Shown here: piece after piece, positions 7,371 to 16,127 of the stretch
Numbering within the stretch: the stretch's first letter is position 1
How the letters are laid out: every line of letters starts with the position of its first letter
NCBI GenBank assembly: GCA_964369265.1
Contig: CAYJEV010000005.1
Location: 1-41,216, forward strand
DNA: 41,216 bases
Direction of reading: 5' to 3'
Source of the DNA: DAMCAP01 sp964369265
GTDB lineage: Bacteria; Bacillota; Clostridia; Oscillospirales; Ruminococcaceae
Notes under the pieces: generated by a model
What the model was told of the DNA's origin: nothing
Databases searched by the model: none
The model's input: only the letters and a program-made list of their open reading frames with translations
Position numbers and translations under genes: made by a program

Positions 7371-8174
7371 CTATTTACGATATGTTGCAGGCTTGACATA
7401 TGTGTATCCTGTATCATTTGGAAGGGCTTCTGAATGCCCAACAAACAAAAAGCCTCCAGAAACAGTCGAATTATAAAAGCGTTTAATCATGTCAGTTTTT
7501 GTTTGGTGGTCAAAATAAATCATAACATTTCGGCAAAATATAACATCAAACTTAAGCTTAAAGTTGATATCATCCATTAAGTTGAAGGTTCTAAATATTA
7601 CATTTGATTTTATCTCATCAGTCACAGCCATTTTATCAAGAGCAGAGGTTTTCTTAAAATATCTAGAAACCCATTCTTTAGGAAGACCTTCGAGCGTGTC
7701 AATTGGATATGTGCCAGCTTGAGCGATACCTAAAGCTTTTTGGGAGATGTCTGTCGCGAGAATTCTAGTATCCCAATTTCCTTTTTTAGAAAAATAATCT
7801 TTTAATATCATTGAAAGGGTATAGGGTTCTTGACCTGTTGAACAGCCAGCACACCAAATGCTTAATACCTTATCATGCTTAGTAGCTTCAAGCCAAGGGA
7901 GTACAGTATGTTGAAAATAGTCAAAATGTGCTACCTCACGCATAAAATAAGTATAGTTAGTTGTTAGAGCATTTAACATAACCTCAATGTCAGCAGGCTG
8001 GCGCTTATTTATGATAAGGTCAATATAATCAGAAAATGAAGTGAAGCCCTTAGCCATAATAATAGGAGTTAGCCTACCGACAATAAGCTGCTTTTTTTGC
8101 TCAAGATTTATTCCGTAGTTTGACTTTATAAACTTAACTAGTCTAAGAAAGTCTGGTTGCGAGAGTGTCAGCAT
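7371..8174 (-). CDS. cheR: CheR chemoreceptor methyltransferase
   Basis: A 267-residue S-adenosylmethionine-dependent glutamate methyltransferase. The N-terminal helical subdomain (residues 1-75) is followed by the methyltransferase fold with IWCAGCSTGQEPYTLSM (SAM binding), RILATDISQKAL, VIFCRNVMIYFD and GGFLFVGHSE. It methylates receptor glutamates in the adaptation arm of chemotaxis. The ATG at 8174 sits 5 bases after AAGGAGG. It lies 9 bp downstream of cheW and 35 bp upstream of cheB. Confidence 0.96.
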   Translation of the reverse strand: MLTLSQPDFLRLVKFIKSNYGINLEQKKQLIVGRLTPIIMAKGFTSFSDYIDLIINKRQPADIEVMLNALTTNYTYFMREVAHFDYFQHTVLPWLEATKHDKVLSIWCAGCSTGQEPYTLSMILKDYFSKKGNWDTRILATDISQKALGIAQAGTYPIDTLEGLPKEWVSRYFKKTSALDKMAVTDEIKSNVIFRTFNLMDDINFKLKFDVIFCRNVMIYFDHQTKTDMIKRFYNSTVSGGFLFVGHSEALPNDTGYTYVKPATYRK

Positions 8175-8183
8175 ATTTCCTCC

Positions 8184-8639
8184 TTAAGAGTGTTCTATAA
8201 TAGCGTTGCAATCAAGCATAAGTACAACACTTCCATCTTCCAATGAAAGCATACCGTTAGTTAGTTCGGTGTGCTTATCATTTGGGATTTTTGCTGTATG
8301 TTTTGTGTCAATCTCTTGAACTTGAAGAACTGAGTCAACAATAAGTCCAATAGAAACTGAGTTAATATCTAAAATAACAATACAAGTTGTTGCAAGTCTA
8401 GCTTCTGGTTTATTGAAGATTAGCCTTAAGTCAACAACAGGAAGCACTTGACCTCTAAGATTTATAACTCCCTTAACATAATCAGGAACCATATTTATAG
8501 GCCTAATGGAATAGTTAGCTATAATTTCAATAACATATTCAGTGCTAACGCCAAATGTAATTCCATCGGACATAAAAGTTAGAAACTTTCCAACGCTTGT
8601 TGAAACTTCATTCTCATCTAAATAATTCATATCACTCAT
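8184..8639 (-). CDS. cheW: CheW coupling protein
   Basis: A 151-residue single CheW/SH3-like domain protein. Conserved features are the FLTFMSDGITFGVSTEYVIEII opening, IRPINMVPDYVKGVINLRGQVLPVVDLR at the domain centre, and GLIVDSVLQVQEI. It couples chemoreceptors to the kinase CheA in membrane arrays. The ATG at 8639 follows GTAAGGAGGGG at a good spacing. It lies between cheA (16 bp) and cheR (9 bp) in one operon. A second CheW-like domain in this window is in CheV. Confidence 0.96.
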   Translation of the reverse strand: MSDMNYLDENEVSTSVGKFLTFMSDGITFGVSTEYVIEIIANYSIRPINMVPDYVKGVINLRGQVLPVVDLRLIFNKPEARLATTCIVILDINSVSIGLIVDSVLQVQEIDTKHTAKIPNDKHTELTNGMLSLEDGSVVLMLDCNAIIEHS

Positions 8640-8655
8640 TATAAACCCCTCCTTA

Positions 8656-10755
8656 CTAATCTCTACCTAAAGCAGCAGAAAGAATATTATCAACATCAAG
8701 GATAATGCTGATGTTACCATTTCCAAGTACAGTACAACCACTAATACCAGATTGCTTAATGTTGAAGTTGTTTAAGTAGCTTGGCATTGGCTTAACAACA
8801 ACTTGCTGCTCGCCAAGAAGCTGGTCAACAAACAAACAGTAAGATCTATCATTAGTTTCAACCCAAATTAAAATGCCCTCTTCAATAACATCTGTTCCGC
8901 CTTCAATATTATAAAGCTTATTTAGGCGAATTACAGGGCAGAACTCACCCATGCAAAGAATGATTTCATTGCCAGTAGCATCATATACAATCTGTTCAGT
9001 TGTAGCCTTGAAGGATTGCTTGATATTTGAGATTGGAATTGTGAATATGCTCTCTCCAACAGCAATTTCCATACCACCAACAATAGAAAGAGTTAGAGGT
9101 ATTTTAAGAGTGAATAGAGTTCTTCCTGGATCGTTAGCAATGCTAACAGTTCCTCCGATTGCCTCGATGTTCTTCTTAACAACATCAAGACCAACACCAC
9201 GCCCTGAATATTCAGTTACATTAGCGTTTGTGGAGAAGCCAGGCATCATTAGAAGAGAGAGTATTTCTTTTTTAGTGTACTCTTCTTCTGGTTTAGTCAG
9301 CAGGCCTTTTTTAGAAGCTTTAGCAAGTATAGCCTCTGTATTCATATCACGGCCATCGTTTTCGACAGTCACAATAACTTCATTGCCTGTATTTTTAGCA
9401 GCAAGAATTATTTCGCCTTGAGCAGGCTTTCCAGCAGCTATTCTTTCTTCAACATTAGGCTCGATACCATGGTCCATTGCATTTCTAACAAGGTGCATTA
9501 TAGGATCGCCTATAGCATCAACAATGCTCTTATCAACCTCTGTGTCTTCGCCAATAATCTCAAGCTTAACATCTTTGTTAAGCGTTTTCGCCATGTCACG
9601 AACGATACGATTCATCTTTTGGAACACACTTGAAATAGGCACCATTCGAAGCGACATCGCAATATCTTGCAGATCATCAGTCAGCTTTCTTAGCTGTCTG
9701 CTAGATTTTAAAAAGCTATCAAGCTTAATTCCTTGAAGCTCTGGTGAAGCAGTAACCATTGACTGGGTAATAACAATCTCACCAACTATCGCCATCAAGC
9801 TGTCAAGCTTAGATATATTGACACTAATCAAGCTTTGTTTAGTTTGGTTTAGTGTTTTAATTTGTTTTGAAATATTATTAGCATTTTCAGCCTTTTCTTC
9901 TTTTGTAGGCTCTGGTTTAGCCATTTCTACAACAGGAGCTTCCTTAGGAGCAGGAGCATCTCCGCCAAGAGTTGTGTTTTCTGCCATTTCAACATAAACA
10001 GGATTAAATATAACTTCATATGATCTAACATTGCTTGCATTAGCAACTGTGCTCATAGCCTCAGCCGCATCTTCCTCAGTGTTAAAAGCTAAGTATAAGC
10101 CATTTGCAGCAATTTCTTCTTTTGCATTTGGGTTTGTGTCTGTATCAGCAGGATGAGTTTGGAAGGTGAGCTCGCTTTCATTTAAGCTATTTACTATCAT
10201 GAAAGCTCTGATATTTTCCATACCACAATCTTCATCAAACAGAACATGCAGGAAGTATGGCATGTCAATATTAGGTAGGCTGTGTTCAGACAGTTCCTCT
10301 ACCTCACCACCATTTGTCGCAGAGCTTGCTGCTGGCGCACTACCAGGCTTCATCTTTGCAAGGAAGCCGTTAATATCCTCAATAAACTCCCCGATGTTCA
10401 TATCAAGCTGAATGCCTTGCTCAACCTTCTCTAAGTCTTCACGAAGTCTATCGACACATTTAAATAAAAGATTAAAAAGCTCGCTTTTTAAGTCGGAGCT
10501 TAACATCTCAATACCATTTTCTCTAATCTCAAAGAACAAGTCTTCGATATGGTGAGAAATTTCCATTAAAGGTTGGAATTCCATCATTGCAGAAGAACCT
10601 TTGATAGTATGCATACTTCTGAAAATTTCATTAACATCATCACTAGAAAAATCATTTTTGCTTTCTGCTTCCAAAAGTAGCTCATCAAGCCTTTGAATTA
10701 GTGAATTCGACTCGAATAAATAAGTTTCCATTAAGCTATCATTGATATGCTCCAT
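8656..10755 (-). CDS. cheA: CheA chemotaxis histidine kinase
   Basis: A 699-residue kinase with the standard domain order. The P1 phosphotransfer domain has H49 in FRSMHTIKGSS. A P2-like CheY-docking region (about 175-265, starting YFLHVLFDEDCGMENIR) is followed by a Pro/Glu/Ala linker. P3 dimerisation begins at about 320. The P4 ATPase has HLVRNAMDHGIE (N box), TVENDGRDMN (G1) and GRGVGLDVV (G2). A P5 CheW-like domain ends the protein. It phosphorylates CheY and CheV in response to receptors. The ATG at 10755 follows GAGGCGGTG by about 7 bases and gives a P1-type N-terminus, so the longer frame from 10797 is rejected. Confidence 0.97.
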   Translation of the reverse strand: MEHINDSLMETYLFESNSLIQRLDELLLEAESKNDFSSDDVNEIFRSMHTIKGSSAMMEFQPLMEISHHIEDLFFEIRENGIEMLSSDLKSELFNLLFKCVDRLREDLEKVEQGIQLDMNIGEFIEDINGFLAKMKPGSAPAASSATNGGEVEELSEHSLPNIDMPYFLHVLFDEDCGMENIRAFMIVNSLNESELTFQTHPADTDTNPNAKEEIAANGLYLAFNTEEDAAEAMSTVANASNVRSYEVIFNPVYVEMAENTTLGGDAPAPKEAPVVEMAKPEPTKEEKAENANNISKQIKTLNQTKQSLISVNISKLDSLMAIVGEIVITQSMVTASPELQGIKLDSFLKSSRQLRKLTDDLQDIAMSLRMVPISSVFQKMNRIVRDMAKTLNKDVKLEIIGEDTEVDKSIVDAIGDPIMHLVRNAMDHGIEPNVEERIAAGKPAQGEIILAAKNTGNEVIVTVENDGRDMNTEAILAKASKKGLLTKPEEEYTKKEILSLLMMPGFSTNANVTEYSGRGVGLDVVKKNIEAIGGTVSIANDPGRTLFTLKIPLTLSIVGGMEIAVGESIFTIPISNIKQSFKATTEQIVYDATGNEIILCMGEFCPVIRLNKLYNIEGGTDVIEEGILIWVETNDRSYCLFVDQLLGEQQVVVKPMPSYLNNFNIKQSGISGCTVLGNGNISIILDVDNILSAALGRD

Positions 10756-10873
10756 AAAATGCACCGCCTCACATAAAATATTTTCGCCAAAAAACATTGC
10801 AAGATAAAAAATATTGTGGTAATCTATCTATAATAAGTATTATACTACATAAAAATAAAAAAATAAAGGATAA

Positions 10874-10902
10874 ATAGTAAATTAGAAGGCGAAAAATGTC
10901 AA
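10874..10902 (-). promoter_or_regulatory. Sigma-A-type promoter of the cheAWRB operon
   Basis: On the minus strand a perfect TTGACA (10902-10897) is followed after 17 bp by TACTAT (10879-10874). A TATAAT at 10844-10839 is also present but has no good -35. No sigma-28-like TAAA-N15-GCCGATAA was seen here, so this che operon looks housekeeping-driven. Confidence 0.5.
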
Positions 10903-10958
10903 AAATTTTAATAAAATCGAAAAAATAAAGAAAATGTAATTAAAATAAAGGGGAAAAG

Positions 10959-12380
10959 ATGTCAAATATTTTAAAAGTTACAACTCCAATTATGGGTCAT
11001 GATAATACAAATCAGGTTAGAACTGGCGCAATCAGAAATACAGATCCTTCAATTCATGCTCCTGTTACCCCTGATAAAGTTGTGCGTCCTGATCAAAGAG
11101 GAGATTCAAACCCTAGCGATCAAAGCATTGGAATGAAGTTTAGATATGAGTCAAACTATGATAATTTTTTGGCGCAACTTTCCAAAATGCCAGAAATGAC
11201 TGAAGAGTTCACAAGGCTTTTCTTTGAAAGATTTAGCACAATTGCTGAGTCTGGAATTGGCGAAGATACGGCGGCTAACATCGCAAAATTTTTTGAGATG
11301 ATCTCGCTAGAAGAGAGCGAAATAGCAAGCTTTTTGAAAGACCAAGGAAAGGCTACAATTCGCTTTAATGGCTCTTTTTTTGAGCTGTTAAGGCAAGCGA
11401 TGAGAAACTCTAGTTCTGTTGAGTTTAGAGCTGGTGTGCTTGAATTTTTAAAGCGCTATGTTGATATGGCAGAAACCCCTCATGTATCGACTAATATAAG
11501 CAATACAATGACTAGACTAACTAATTACTTGTTCCCAGCTTCAAGGGAAGAATTTTTAGAAATGCTAGCAAAATTCGATTCAACAGGAACTAACAAAGAG
11601 GGTAATATATCTTTACTAAAAGATGATGTTATGCCATTTTTAAATAAGCAGGTAACTCGCCATAATAATAGGGGTAACCTTCGAGAGATGTCTGTTTTGA
11701 TTTCAGCATACACAGCAAGGCTTGAAAACGGAATGCCTAACAGGGTTATGGAGGCTTTTGAGCAACTTATGCGTTACCAAAGCATGCAAAAAGCTTTTCA
11801 GAATTTTGATAGTTCAATGCTGTTTTCTGTGCTTGAATCCACTGATTTTAAAAAATCTACTGATAGGCAGAAGTGGATGGTGGGGCTTTCTGAAATGGTG
11901 GAGCTTGGAATGTCGCCAAATGCAGGGGCAGAAAATAGGGCAGTTTTCCAAAACTTAATGCAGTCTGTGCTTTTGGGCGAGAGTGTTTATATGCCAATAC
12001 TTCATATGATGCTTCCAATGCAGGTTAATGGAAAGCTTACCTTTGCTCAAATGTGGATTGATCCTGATGCAGATAAGCAAAATAATGAAGGTGGAAGAGA
12101 AAAAACTGTTCAAGGGCTTGTTAAATTTGATATATCTGATGTTGGCTTTTTTGATTTATACTTTGTATATAAGTCTGGCGATATCAGAATGCAGATTAGT
12201 TGCCCAGATGAGATAGTCGAGGATGCAGACAAGATAAAGAATGACTTATCAAGCATTTTAGCAACCTACAGCATAAAAATTTCAGAAATGTTTGTGGATG
12301 CCTCAGAAACTTCTATTCCTATTTCGACAGCCTTCCCTAAAATATTTGAAAGGAAAAATTCAGTTAATGTCAGCATTTAA
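10959..12380 (+). CDS. YlqG/FliK-like protein partnered with FlhX
   Basis: A 473-residue soluble protein without signal peptide. The first 60 residues are low in hydrophobics and probably disordered; residues about 65-330 are helical. The last 100 have a FliK C-terminal flavour: VKFDISDVGFFDLYFVYKSGDIRMQISCP followed by a helix and an alternating beta pattern. In Bacillus the ylqG-ylqH pair has the same organisation, a long poorly conserved protein followed by a small FlhB-C homologue, and the next gene here overlaps by 14 bp. The role is inferred to be in flagellar export or hook-length control; sequence similarity alone is weak. The start follows AAAGGGGAAAAG. Confidence 0.6.
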   Translation: MSNILKVTTPIMGHDNTNQVRTGAIRNTDPSIHAPVTPDKVVRPDQRGDSNPSDQSIGMKFRYESNYDNFLAQLSKMPEMTEEFTRLFFERFSTIAESGIGEDTAANIAKFFEMISLEESEIASFLKDQGKATIRFNGSFFELLRQAMRNSSSVEFRAGVLEFLKRYVDMAETPHVSTNISNTMTRLTNYLFPASREEFLEMLAKFDSTGTNKEGNISLLKDDVMPFLNKQVTRHNNRGNLREMSVLISAYTARLENGMPNRVMEAFEQLMRYQSMQKAFQNFDSSMLFSVLESTDFKKSTDRQKWMVGLSEMVELGMSPNAGAENRAVFQNLMQSVLLGESVYMPILHMMLPMQVNGKLTFAQMWIDPDADKQNNEGGREKTVQGLVKFDISDVGFFDLYFVYKSGDIRMQISCPDEIVEDADKIKNDLSSILATYSIKISEMFVDASETSIPISTAFPKIFERKNSVNVSI

Positions 12381-12672
12381 TGATTTACTAAATAAAAAGG
12401 CAGTTGCCTTGTCATATGACGAAAATAAAAAAGCAGCTCCTGTAATCGTTGCTTCTGGAATGGGTTATCTTGCCGAAAAGATGGTTGAGGTTGCTAATGC
12501 TAATAATATACCAGTGTATGAGGATAACTCTCTTACAACAATGCTAACACAGCTTGATTTAGGGAGCGAAATACCAGAAGAATTATATCAGGCGATTGTG
12601 GATATATACATTTATTTCCTCAATTATAAAACTGAGCCTTTGATTGAAGAATCAAAAACTAAAGATAACTAA
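12367..12672 (+). CDS. FlhX/YlqH: stand-alone FlhB C-terminal-like protein (EscU/YscU/HrcU family)
   Basis: A 101-residue protein matching the cytoplasmic C-terminal domain of FlhB: KAVALSYDENKKAAPVIVASGMGYLAEKM, then ANANNIPVYEDNSLTTML and IPEELYQAIVDIYIYFLNYK. It lacks the self-cleaving NPTH loop and all membrane segments, so it resembles FlhX/YlqH rather than FlhB. Such proteins can replace the cleaved FlhB-C fragment in some species; here a full FlhB is also encoded at 30006. The ATG at 12367 overlaps the upstream gene by 14 bp, implying translational coupling; the longer frame from 12292 only reads through that gene. Confidence 0.85.
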   Translation: MSAFNDLLNKKAVALSYDENKKAAPVIVASGMGYLAEKMVEVANANNIPVYEDNSLTTMLTQLDLGSEIPEELYQAIVDIYIYFLNYKTEPLIEESKTKDN

Positions 12673-12675
12673 AAG

Positions 12676-12722
12676 AAACAAGCTGTTGACATTAATCTTG
12701 CGAAAATGTCAACAGCTTGTTT
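12676..12722. terminator. Strong intrinsic terminator, probably bidirectional
   Basis: AAACAAGCTGTTGACAT (12676-12692) pairs perfectly with ATGTCAACAGCTTGTTT (12706-12722), a 17-bp stem with a 13-base loop, followed by more T on the plus strand. It lies 4 bases after the flhX stop. The minus strand tail, TTTCTTTT, could also serve the PilZ-like gene. Confidence 0.9.
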
Positions 12723-12778
12723 TAAATTTATTAATATAATGACATGACAAAAATAGTATAATGTCATTATTAGATTGT

Positions 12779-13459
12779 TTATCTGTAAGCTTCGCGTCGA
12801 CGCATTTGTTGTTGATAAACAAATGAGCGAAGGGATTGCTCGGTTGAAGCCCCTAGCCTTACAAATTTACAGCCATAACCATACACTTTATCTTCGGCAT
12901 CATCTTCAGGCATTATAACTCGAAGAACCTTAACGTTAAGCTCTATAGTCTGCTTTGTAGCAACAGAGATTATGGTAACCAAAGGGTTTTCGGTTGGAAG
13001 CAACAGAGAAGTTTCAAAAAAGATGCCTCCAGCACTTATATTGACAACCTTACCATCTAACAAGCGAAGATCGCCAATTTCAGTTAGTCCTCTAACATTA
13101 TCCTCAAGCTCAAGAGTTGAAGGAACAACAATGTTAATTGGCAAATCAACATTAACCTTGAAATCTTCTCTTCTTTGTAGTGTTGACAAGACTTCATCAA
13201 GCATACAATCAATGCTTTGAAGCCACAATCCGTTTTGAAGAAATCTTTTTGGATTTGATAATTGACATTTATATGTTACAAGGCCTTGAACTGAATCAAA
13301 GAAGGTGATAGGCATTTCAGAATCTAGCGCATCCATAAACTCCTCTTCAATTACTAAGGTTACTAACGATTCGCTTACAACTTCAACATCTGCATTACAA
13401 ATAGGTGTTTTCATATCATGAAAAAATATGGTAGCTTTATTACATTTTAGTAGAGCCAT
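12779..13459 (-). CDS. PilZ-domain protein (YcgR-like), degenerate c-di-GMP motifs
   Basis: A 226-residue protein with an N-terminal YcgR-N-like beta domain (residues about 1-95, ending NPKRFLQNGLWLQSI) and a C-terminal PilZ domain. The linker motif reads QRREDFKVNV where RRxxxR is canonical. The second motif reads NISAGGIFF where DxSxxG is canonical. The domain ends GYGCKFVRL as PilZ domains do. Intact PilZ proteins of this type bind c-di-GMP and act as flagellar brakes; binding may be weak here. The ATG at 13459 follows TTGGAGAG. It is divergent from the flagellar operon, which fits a motility role. Confidence 0.78.
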   Translation of the reverse strand: MALLKCNKATIFFHDMKTPICNADVEVVSESLVTLVIEEEFMDALDSEMPITFFDSVQGLVTYKCQLSNPKRFLQNGLWLQSIDCMLDEVLSTLQRREDFKVNVDLPINIVVPSTLELEDNVRGLTEIGDLRLLDGKVVNISAGGIFFETSLLLPTENPLVTIISVATKQTIELNVKVLRVIMPEDDAEDKVYGYGCKFVRLGASTEQSLRSFVYQQQMRRREAYR

Positions 13460-13620
13460 GCTTCTAATACTCTCCAATCAAAAAAATTATATTAACATTA
13501 TACGAAATATTTTTCAAATAAGCAATAGGTAATAACAAACGAAAGTTGACAAAATTTATTGTTTTTATACTTTTTACAAATAAAAAATCATAAATATATA
13601 AAATTTAGCCATATTTCGTA

Positions 13621-13649
13621 TTGAAAATTCTTTCATATCGTAGTATAAT
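13621..13649 (+). promoter_or_regulatory. Main sigma-A promoter of the flagellar operon
   Basis: TTGAAA (13621-13626), 17 bp, then a perfect TATAAT (13644-13649). The expected start of transcription is about 13656, leaving a leader of about 60 bases before flgB. A further TTGACA at 13547 with a weak TACTTT 16 bp downstream may be a second promoter. Confidence 0.75.
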
Positions 13650-13717
13650 AAAGTGAAAATAAACAAAAAAGCAAGATTTCATAACATAATATATAACAAC
13701 TAAAAAGGAGTGTATGT

Positions 13718-14104
13718 ATGAGCCAGATATTCGGAACTTCTATTCAATTAATGAATAAATCTATGGATAATTTATGGATGAAGATGAGTACTAACCTTGA
13801 TAACATTGCTAATGTAGACACAGTTGGATACAAGGCAAAGTATGTGACATTTGAAGAAGCTTTTAAGGATAGCCTTGATAAGGCGACAGCAACAAACAAC
13901 ACTGACAATATTAAGAATGCGATTGCTAACAGCCAGCCTTTAATGCATACTTCAACAACAGAAGGACTAAGGCTAGACGGCAACAATGTTAACTTAGATG
14001 TTGAGATGATAGAGATGACAAGAACTTCTCTTCAATATCAATATGCTCTTAGCAGCATTAACAGCGATATTGCAAGGCTCAGAACAGCGATTAAGGGTCA
14101 ATAA
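13718..14104 (+). CDS. flgB: Flagellar basal-body rod protein FlgB
   Basis: A 128-residue proximal rod protein. It has the rod/hook N-terminal motif, here NLDNIANVDTVGYKAKYVTFEEAF, and the C-terminal amphipathic helix VEMIEMTRTSLQYQYALSSINSDIARLRTAIKG. FlgB has no signal peptide and is exported by the flagellar type III system. The ATG at 13718 follows AAAAAGGAGTG. It is the first gene of the long flagellar operon. flgC, which normally follows, is not here but at 26194. Confidence 0.96.
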   Translation: MSQIFGTSIQLMNKSMDNLWMKMSTNLDNIANVDTVGYKAKYVTFEEAFKDSLDKATATNNTDNIKNAIANSQPLMHTSTTEGLRLDGNNVNLDVEMIEMTRTSLQYQYALSSINSDIARLRTAIKGQ

Positions 14105-14164
14105 AGGCAATAGGGGCAATAGACTTATATCTTGTTAAAATATATATGGAAGTGAGATACTATA

Positions 14165-14470
14165 ATGAATGATAATTTTATAACTCCTATATCAAGAGTT
14201 GGAGGAATGAACCTTATAGGGCAAACTGGAGAAATAAAAGCAGATAAAGGCGCAGAGTTTTCTGATATATTTAAAAATGCTATCAATGATGTAAAACAAA
14301 CGCAAGCTGATTTAGAAATGCAACAGTATTTGTTAGCGACTGGTCAACTTGATAGTGTTCACTCAGTGACAGTAGCGGCTGCTGAGGCGCAGTTAACAGT
14401 AGATATGTTAGTGGAACTTAGAAATAAAGCATTGGAGTCCTACAACGAATTACTAAGAGTGAGCTTGTAA
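14165..14470 (+). CDS. fliE: Flagellar hook-basal body complex protein FliE
   Basis: A 101-residue protein of normal FliE length. FliE joins the MS ring to the rod and is needed for export of later rod proteins. The C-terminal half shows the family pattern: FSDIFKNAINDVKQTQADLE, then TGQLDSVHSVTVAAAEAQLTVDMLVELRNKALESYNELLRVSL. It starts at an ATG behind GGAAGTGAG. It lies between flgB and fliF, its usual place except that flgC is missing. Confidence 0.95.
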   Translation: MNDNFITPISRVGGMNLIGQTGEIKADKGAEFSDIFKNAINDVKQTQADLEMQQYLLATGQLDSVHSVTVAAAEAQLTVDMLVELRNKALESYNELLRVSL

Positions 14471-14501
14471 AATAAATTGATAAGGGGTAAGGGACTACCA
14501 T

Positions 14502-16127
14502 ATGGAAAACATTAAGAATAGACTGATACAGTTTCGAGAATATTTTGCGGGACTTAGTAAAAGAACTAAAACAATAACACTTGCCGTAGCGGTAGGTGTT
14601 TTGGTGCTTGCTATAGGTGCTGCAGTGTATCTCAATAGCAATAGATATGAGGTGCTTTTTTCAGGAATAGACGATCAAGAGGCAGAAACAATAGTTGCTA
14701 TGTTAAAAGCAGACGGCATTGATTATAGCTATTCTGGAGAGGATATTTTAGTTGATAAAGCAGTTGCAGACCAAACTAGGGCTGATTTGGTTGTTGCTGG
14801 ATATCCAAAGAGCGGATTTTCTTATGGGATATACACAACATATGCTGTCGGAATGACAACTGACTCTGAAATCCAGCAATATGAGCTATATGATTTGCAA
14901 GATAGAATCGGCGCGACAATAAGGCTGTTTGATGGCGTTAAAGATGCAAAAGTTACAATAGCTTTAGAAGAAGAAGATAGATATGTGTTGTCTGGTGATA
15001 ACTCTGGCGGTGCTAGTGCATCTGTTACTGTTATAATGGAAAATGGAGGTTCTCCATCTGCAGACCAAGCGGCGGGCATTCAAAGGCTTGTTGCAACATC
15101 TGTTCCAGGACTGGATTTCGCTCAAGTTGGTGTGTTTGATGGAAATGGAATTTTGGTTTCAGTCGATGATGAGGAAAATCCAATTTTAAGCGGAAGCCTT
15201 TCAGAAGAGCTTGCTCGTGATATAGAACGTGATTTAACAGCGAAGGCGATAAATGTTCTAACTCCTTTTTATGGTGAAGGCAATGTTAAGGTTTCTATTA
15301 GAGCAGTCGTTAATATGGATAGTGTTCTAAGAGAGAGCGCAACATATACAACTCCTGATAAGATTAATGCCGAAGATAAAAACGGAATAGTATCTAATGA
15401 GTATGTGACAGACAGTCAAACTACAAACACAGCTGCGCCAGCTGGCGATGTTGCTGGTACTGAAACTAACGCAGACACAGAAGTAGATCAGTATAATGGC
15501 GGCACAGGAGCTGAAACTAGCTCTTCCTCCAGTTCATCTGCTGAAAGAGATTATTTAGTTAATCAGGTTATTGAGCAAACTGAGGTTGGAATTGGCGTTT
15601 TAGAGGACCTATCTATATCTGTGTCCATTAATAGTGATGGATTTGGAGCTTTAGATGAAAATATGCTAGAGGACTTAGTTGGTAATGCTGTTGGTATATC
15701 TTCTGATTTTAGAAATGATAAGATTACAATATTAGCAGCTCCATTCTACACTCCTCCTGGGCTTGAAGAGCCTGTAAGCGGCGGTTTATTATCCACAGTA
15801 CCTTTACTATATCTGATTATTGCTGGTGTAGTGCTTCTAATTTTAGTAATTCTAATAATAGTATTGATTGTTAGAAGAAGACGTGCTGCAAACATCGAAG
15901 AGGACGGAGAAGAGGTATATGACGAGGACGGCGTACTTGTGGCGGATGGAATGGATATGCTTGATGAAAACACAATGACAGAGCTGTTCAACCTAAGAAA
16001 TGAAAGAAGCCATGAGGTTCGTGAACAAATTAGAGCATTTGCAGATGAAAACCCAGAGATTTCTGCTCAAATGATAAAGAGATGGTTAAATGGAGGCGAA
16101 GACGATGGAAGAGGTTCAGGGCAATAA
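14502..16127 (+). CDS. fliF: Flagellar MS-ring protein FliF
   Basis: A 541-residue protein with two membrane segments (about 24-44 and 432-456) enclosing a periplasmic-type domain with ring-building motifs. These include NRYEVLFSGIDDQEAETIVAML, YSYSGEDILVDK, GFSYGIY, DVKDAKVTIA-type FDGVKDAKVTIA and the later AINVLTPFYGEGNVKVSIRAVVN. A Thr/Ser/Ala-rich insertion lies at about 300-345. The acidic C-terminal tail (EEDGEEVYDEDG, then RNERSHEVREQIRAFADENPEISAQMIKRWL) is the FliG-binding part. It starts at an ATG behind AAGGGGTAAGGG. It overlaps fliG by 23 bp. Confidence 0.97.
   Translation: MENIKNRLIQFREYFAGLSKRTKTITLAVAVGVLVLAIGAAVYLNSNRYEVLFSGIDDQEAETIVAMLKADGIDYSYSGEDILVDKAVADQTRADLVVAGYPKSGFSYGIYTTYAVGMTTDSEIQQYELYDLQDRIGATIRLFDGVKDAKVTIALEEEDRYVLSGDNSGGASASVTVIMENGGSPSADQAAGIQRLVATSVPGLDFAQVGVFDGNGILVSVDDEENPILSGSLSEELARDIERDLTAKAINVLTPFYGEGNVKVSIRAVVNMDSVLRESATYTTPDKINAEDKNGIVSNEYVTDSQTTNTAAPAGDVAGTETNADTEVDQYNGGTGAETSSSSSSSAERDYLVNQVIEQTEVGIGVLEDLSISVSINSDGFGALDENMLEDLVGNAVGISSDFRNDKITILAAPFYTPPGLEEPVSGGLLSTVPLLYLIIAGVVLLILVILIIVLIVRRRRAANIEEDGEEVYDEDGVLVADGMDMLDENTMTELFNLRNERSHEVREQIRAFADENPEISAQMIKRWLNGGEDDGRGSGQ

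Noticed and set aside
13480..13620. A c-di-GMP riboswitch in the flagellar operon leader
   Set aside because: No conserved GEMM core or paired helices could be found; the region is simple AT-rich sequence with promoter elements.
14105..14164. A short or degraded flgC between flgB and fliE
   Set aside because: The 60-bp gap has no rod-protein-like codons; an intact flgC is at 26194.
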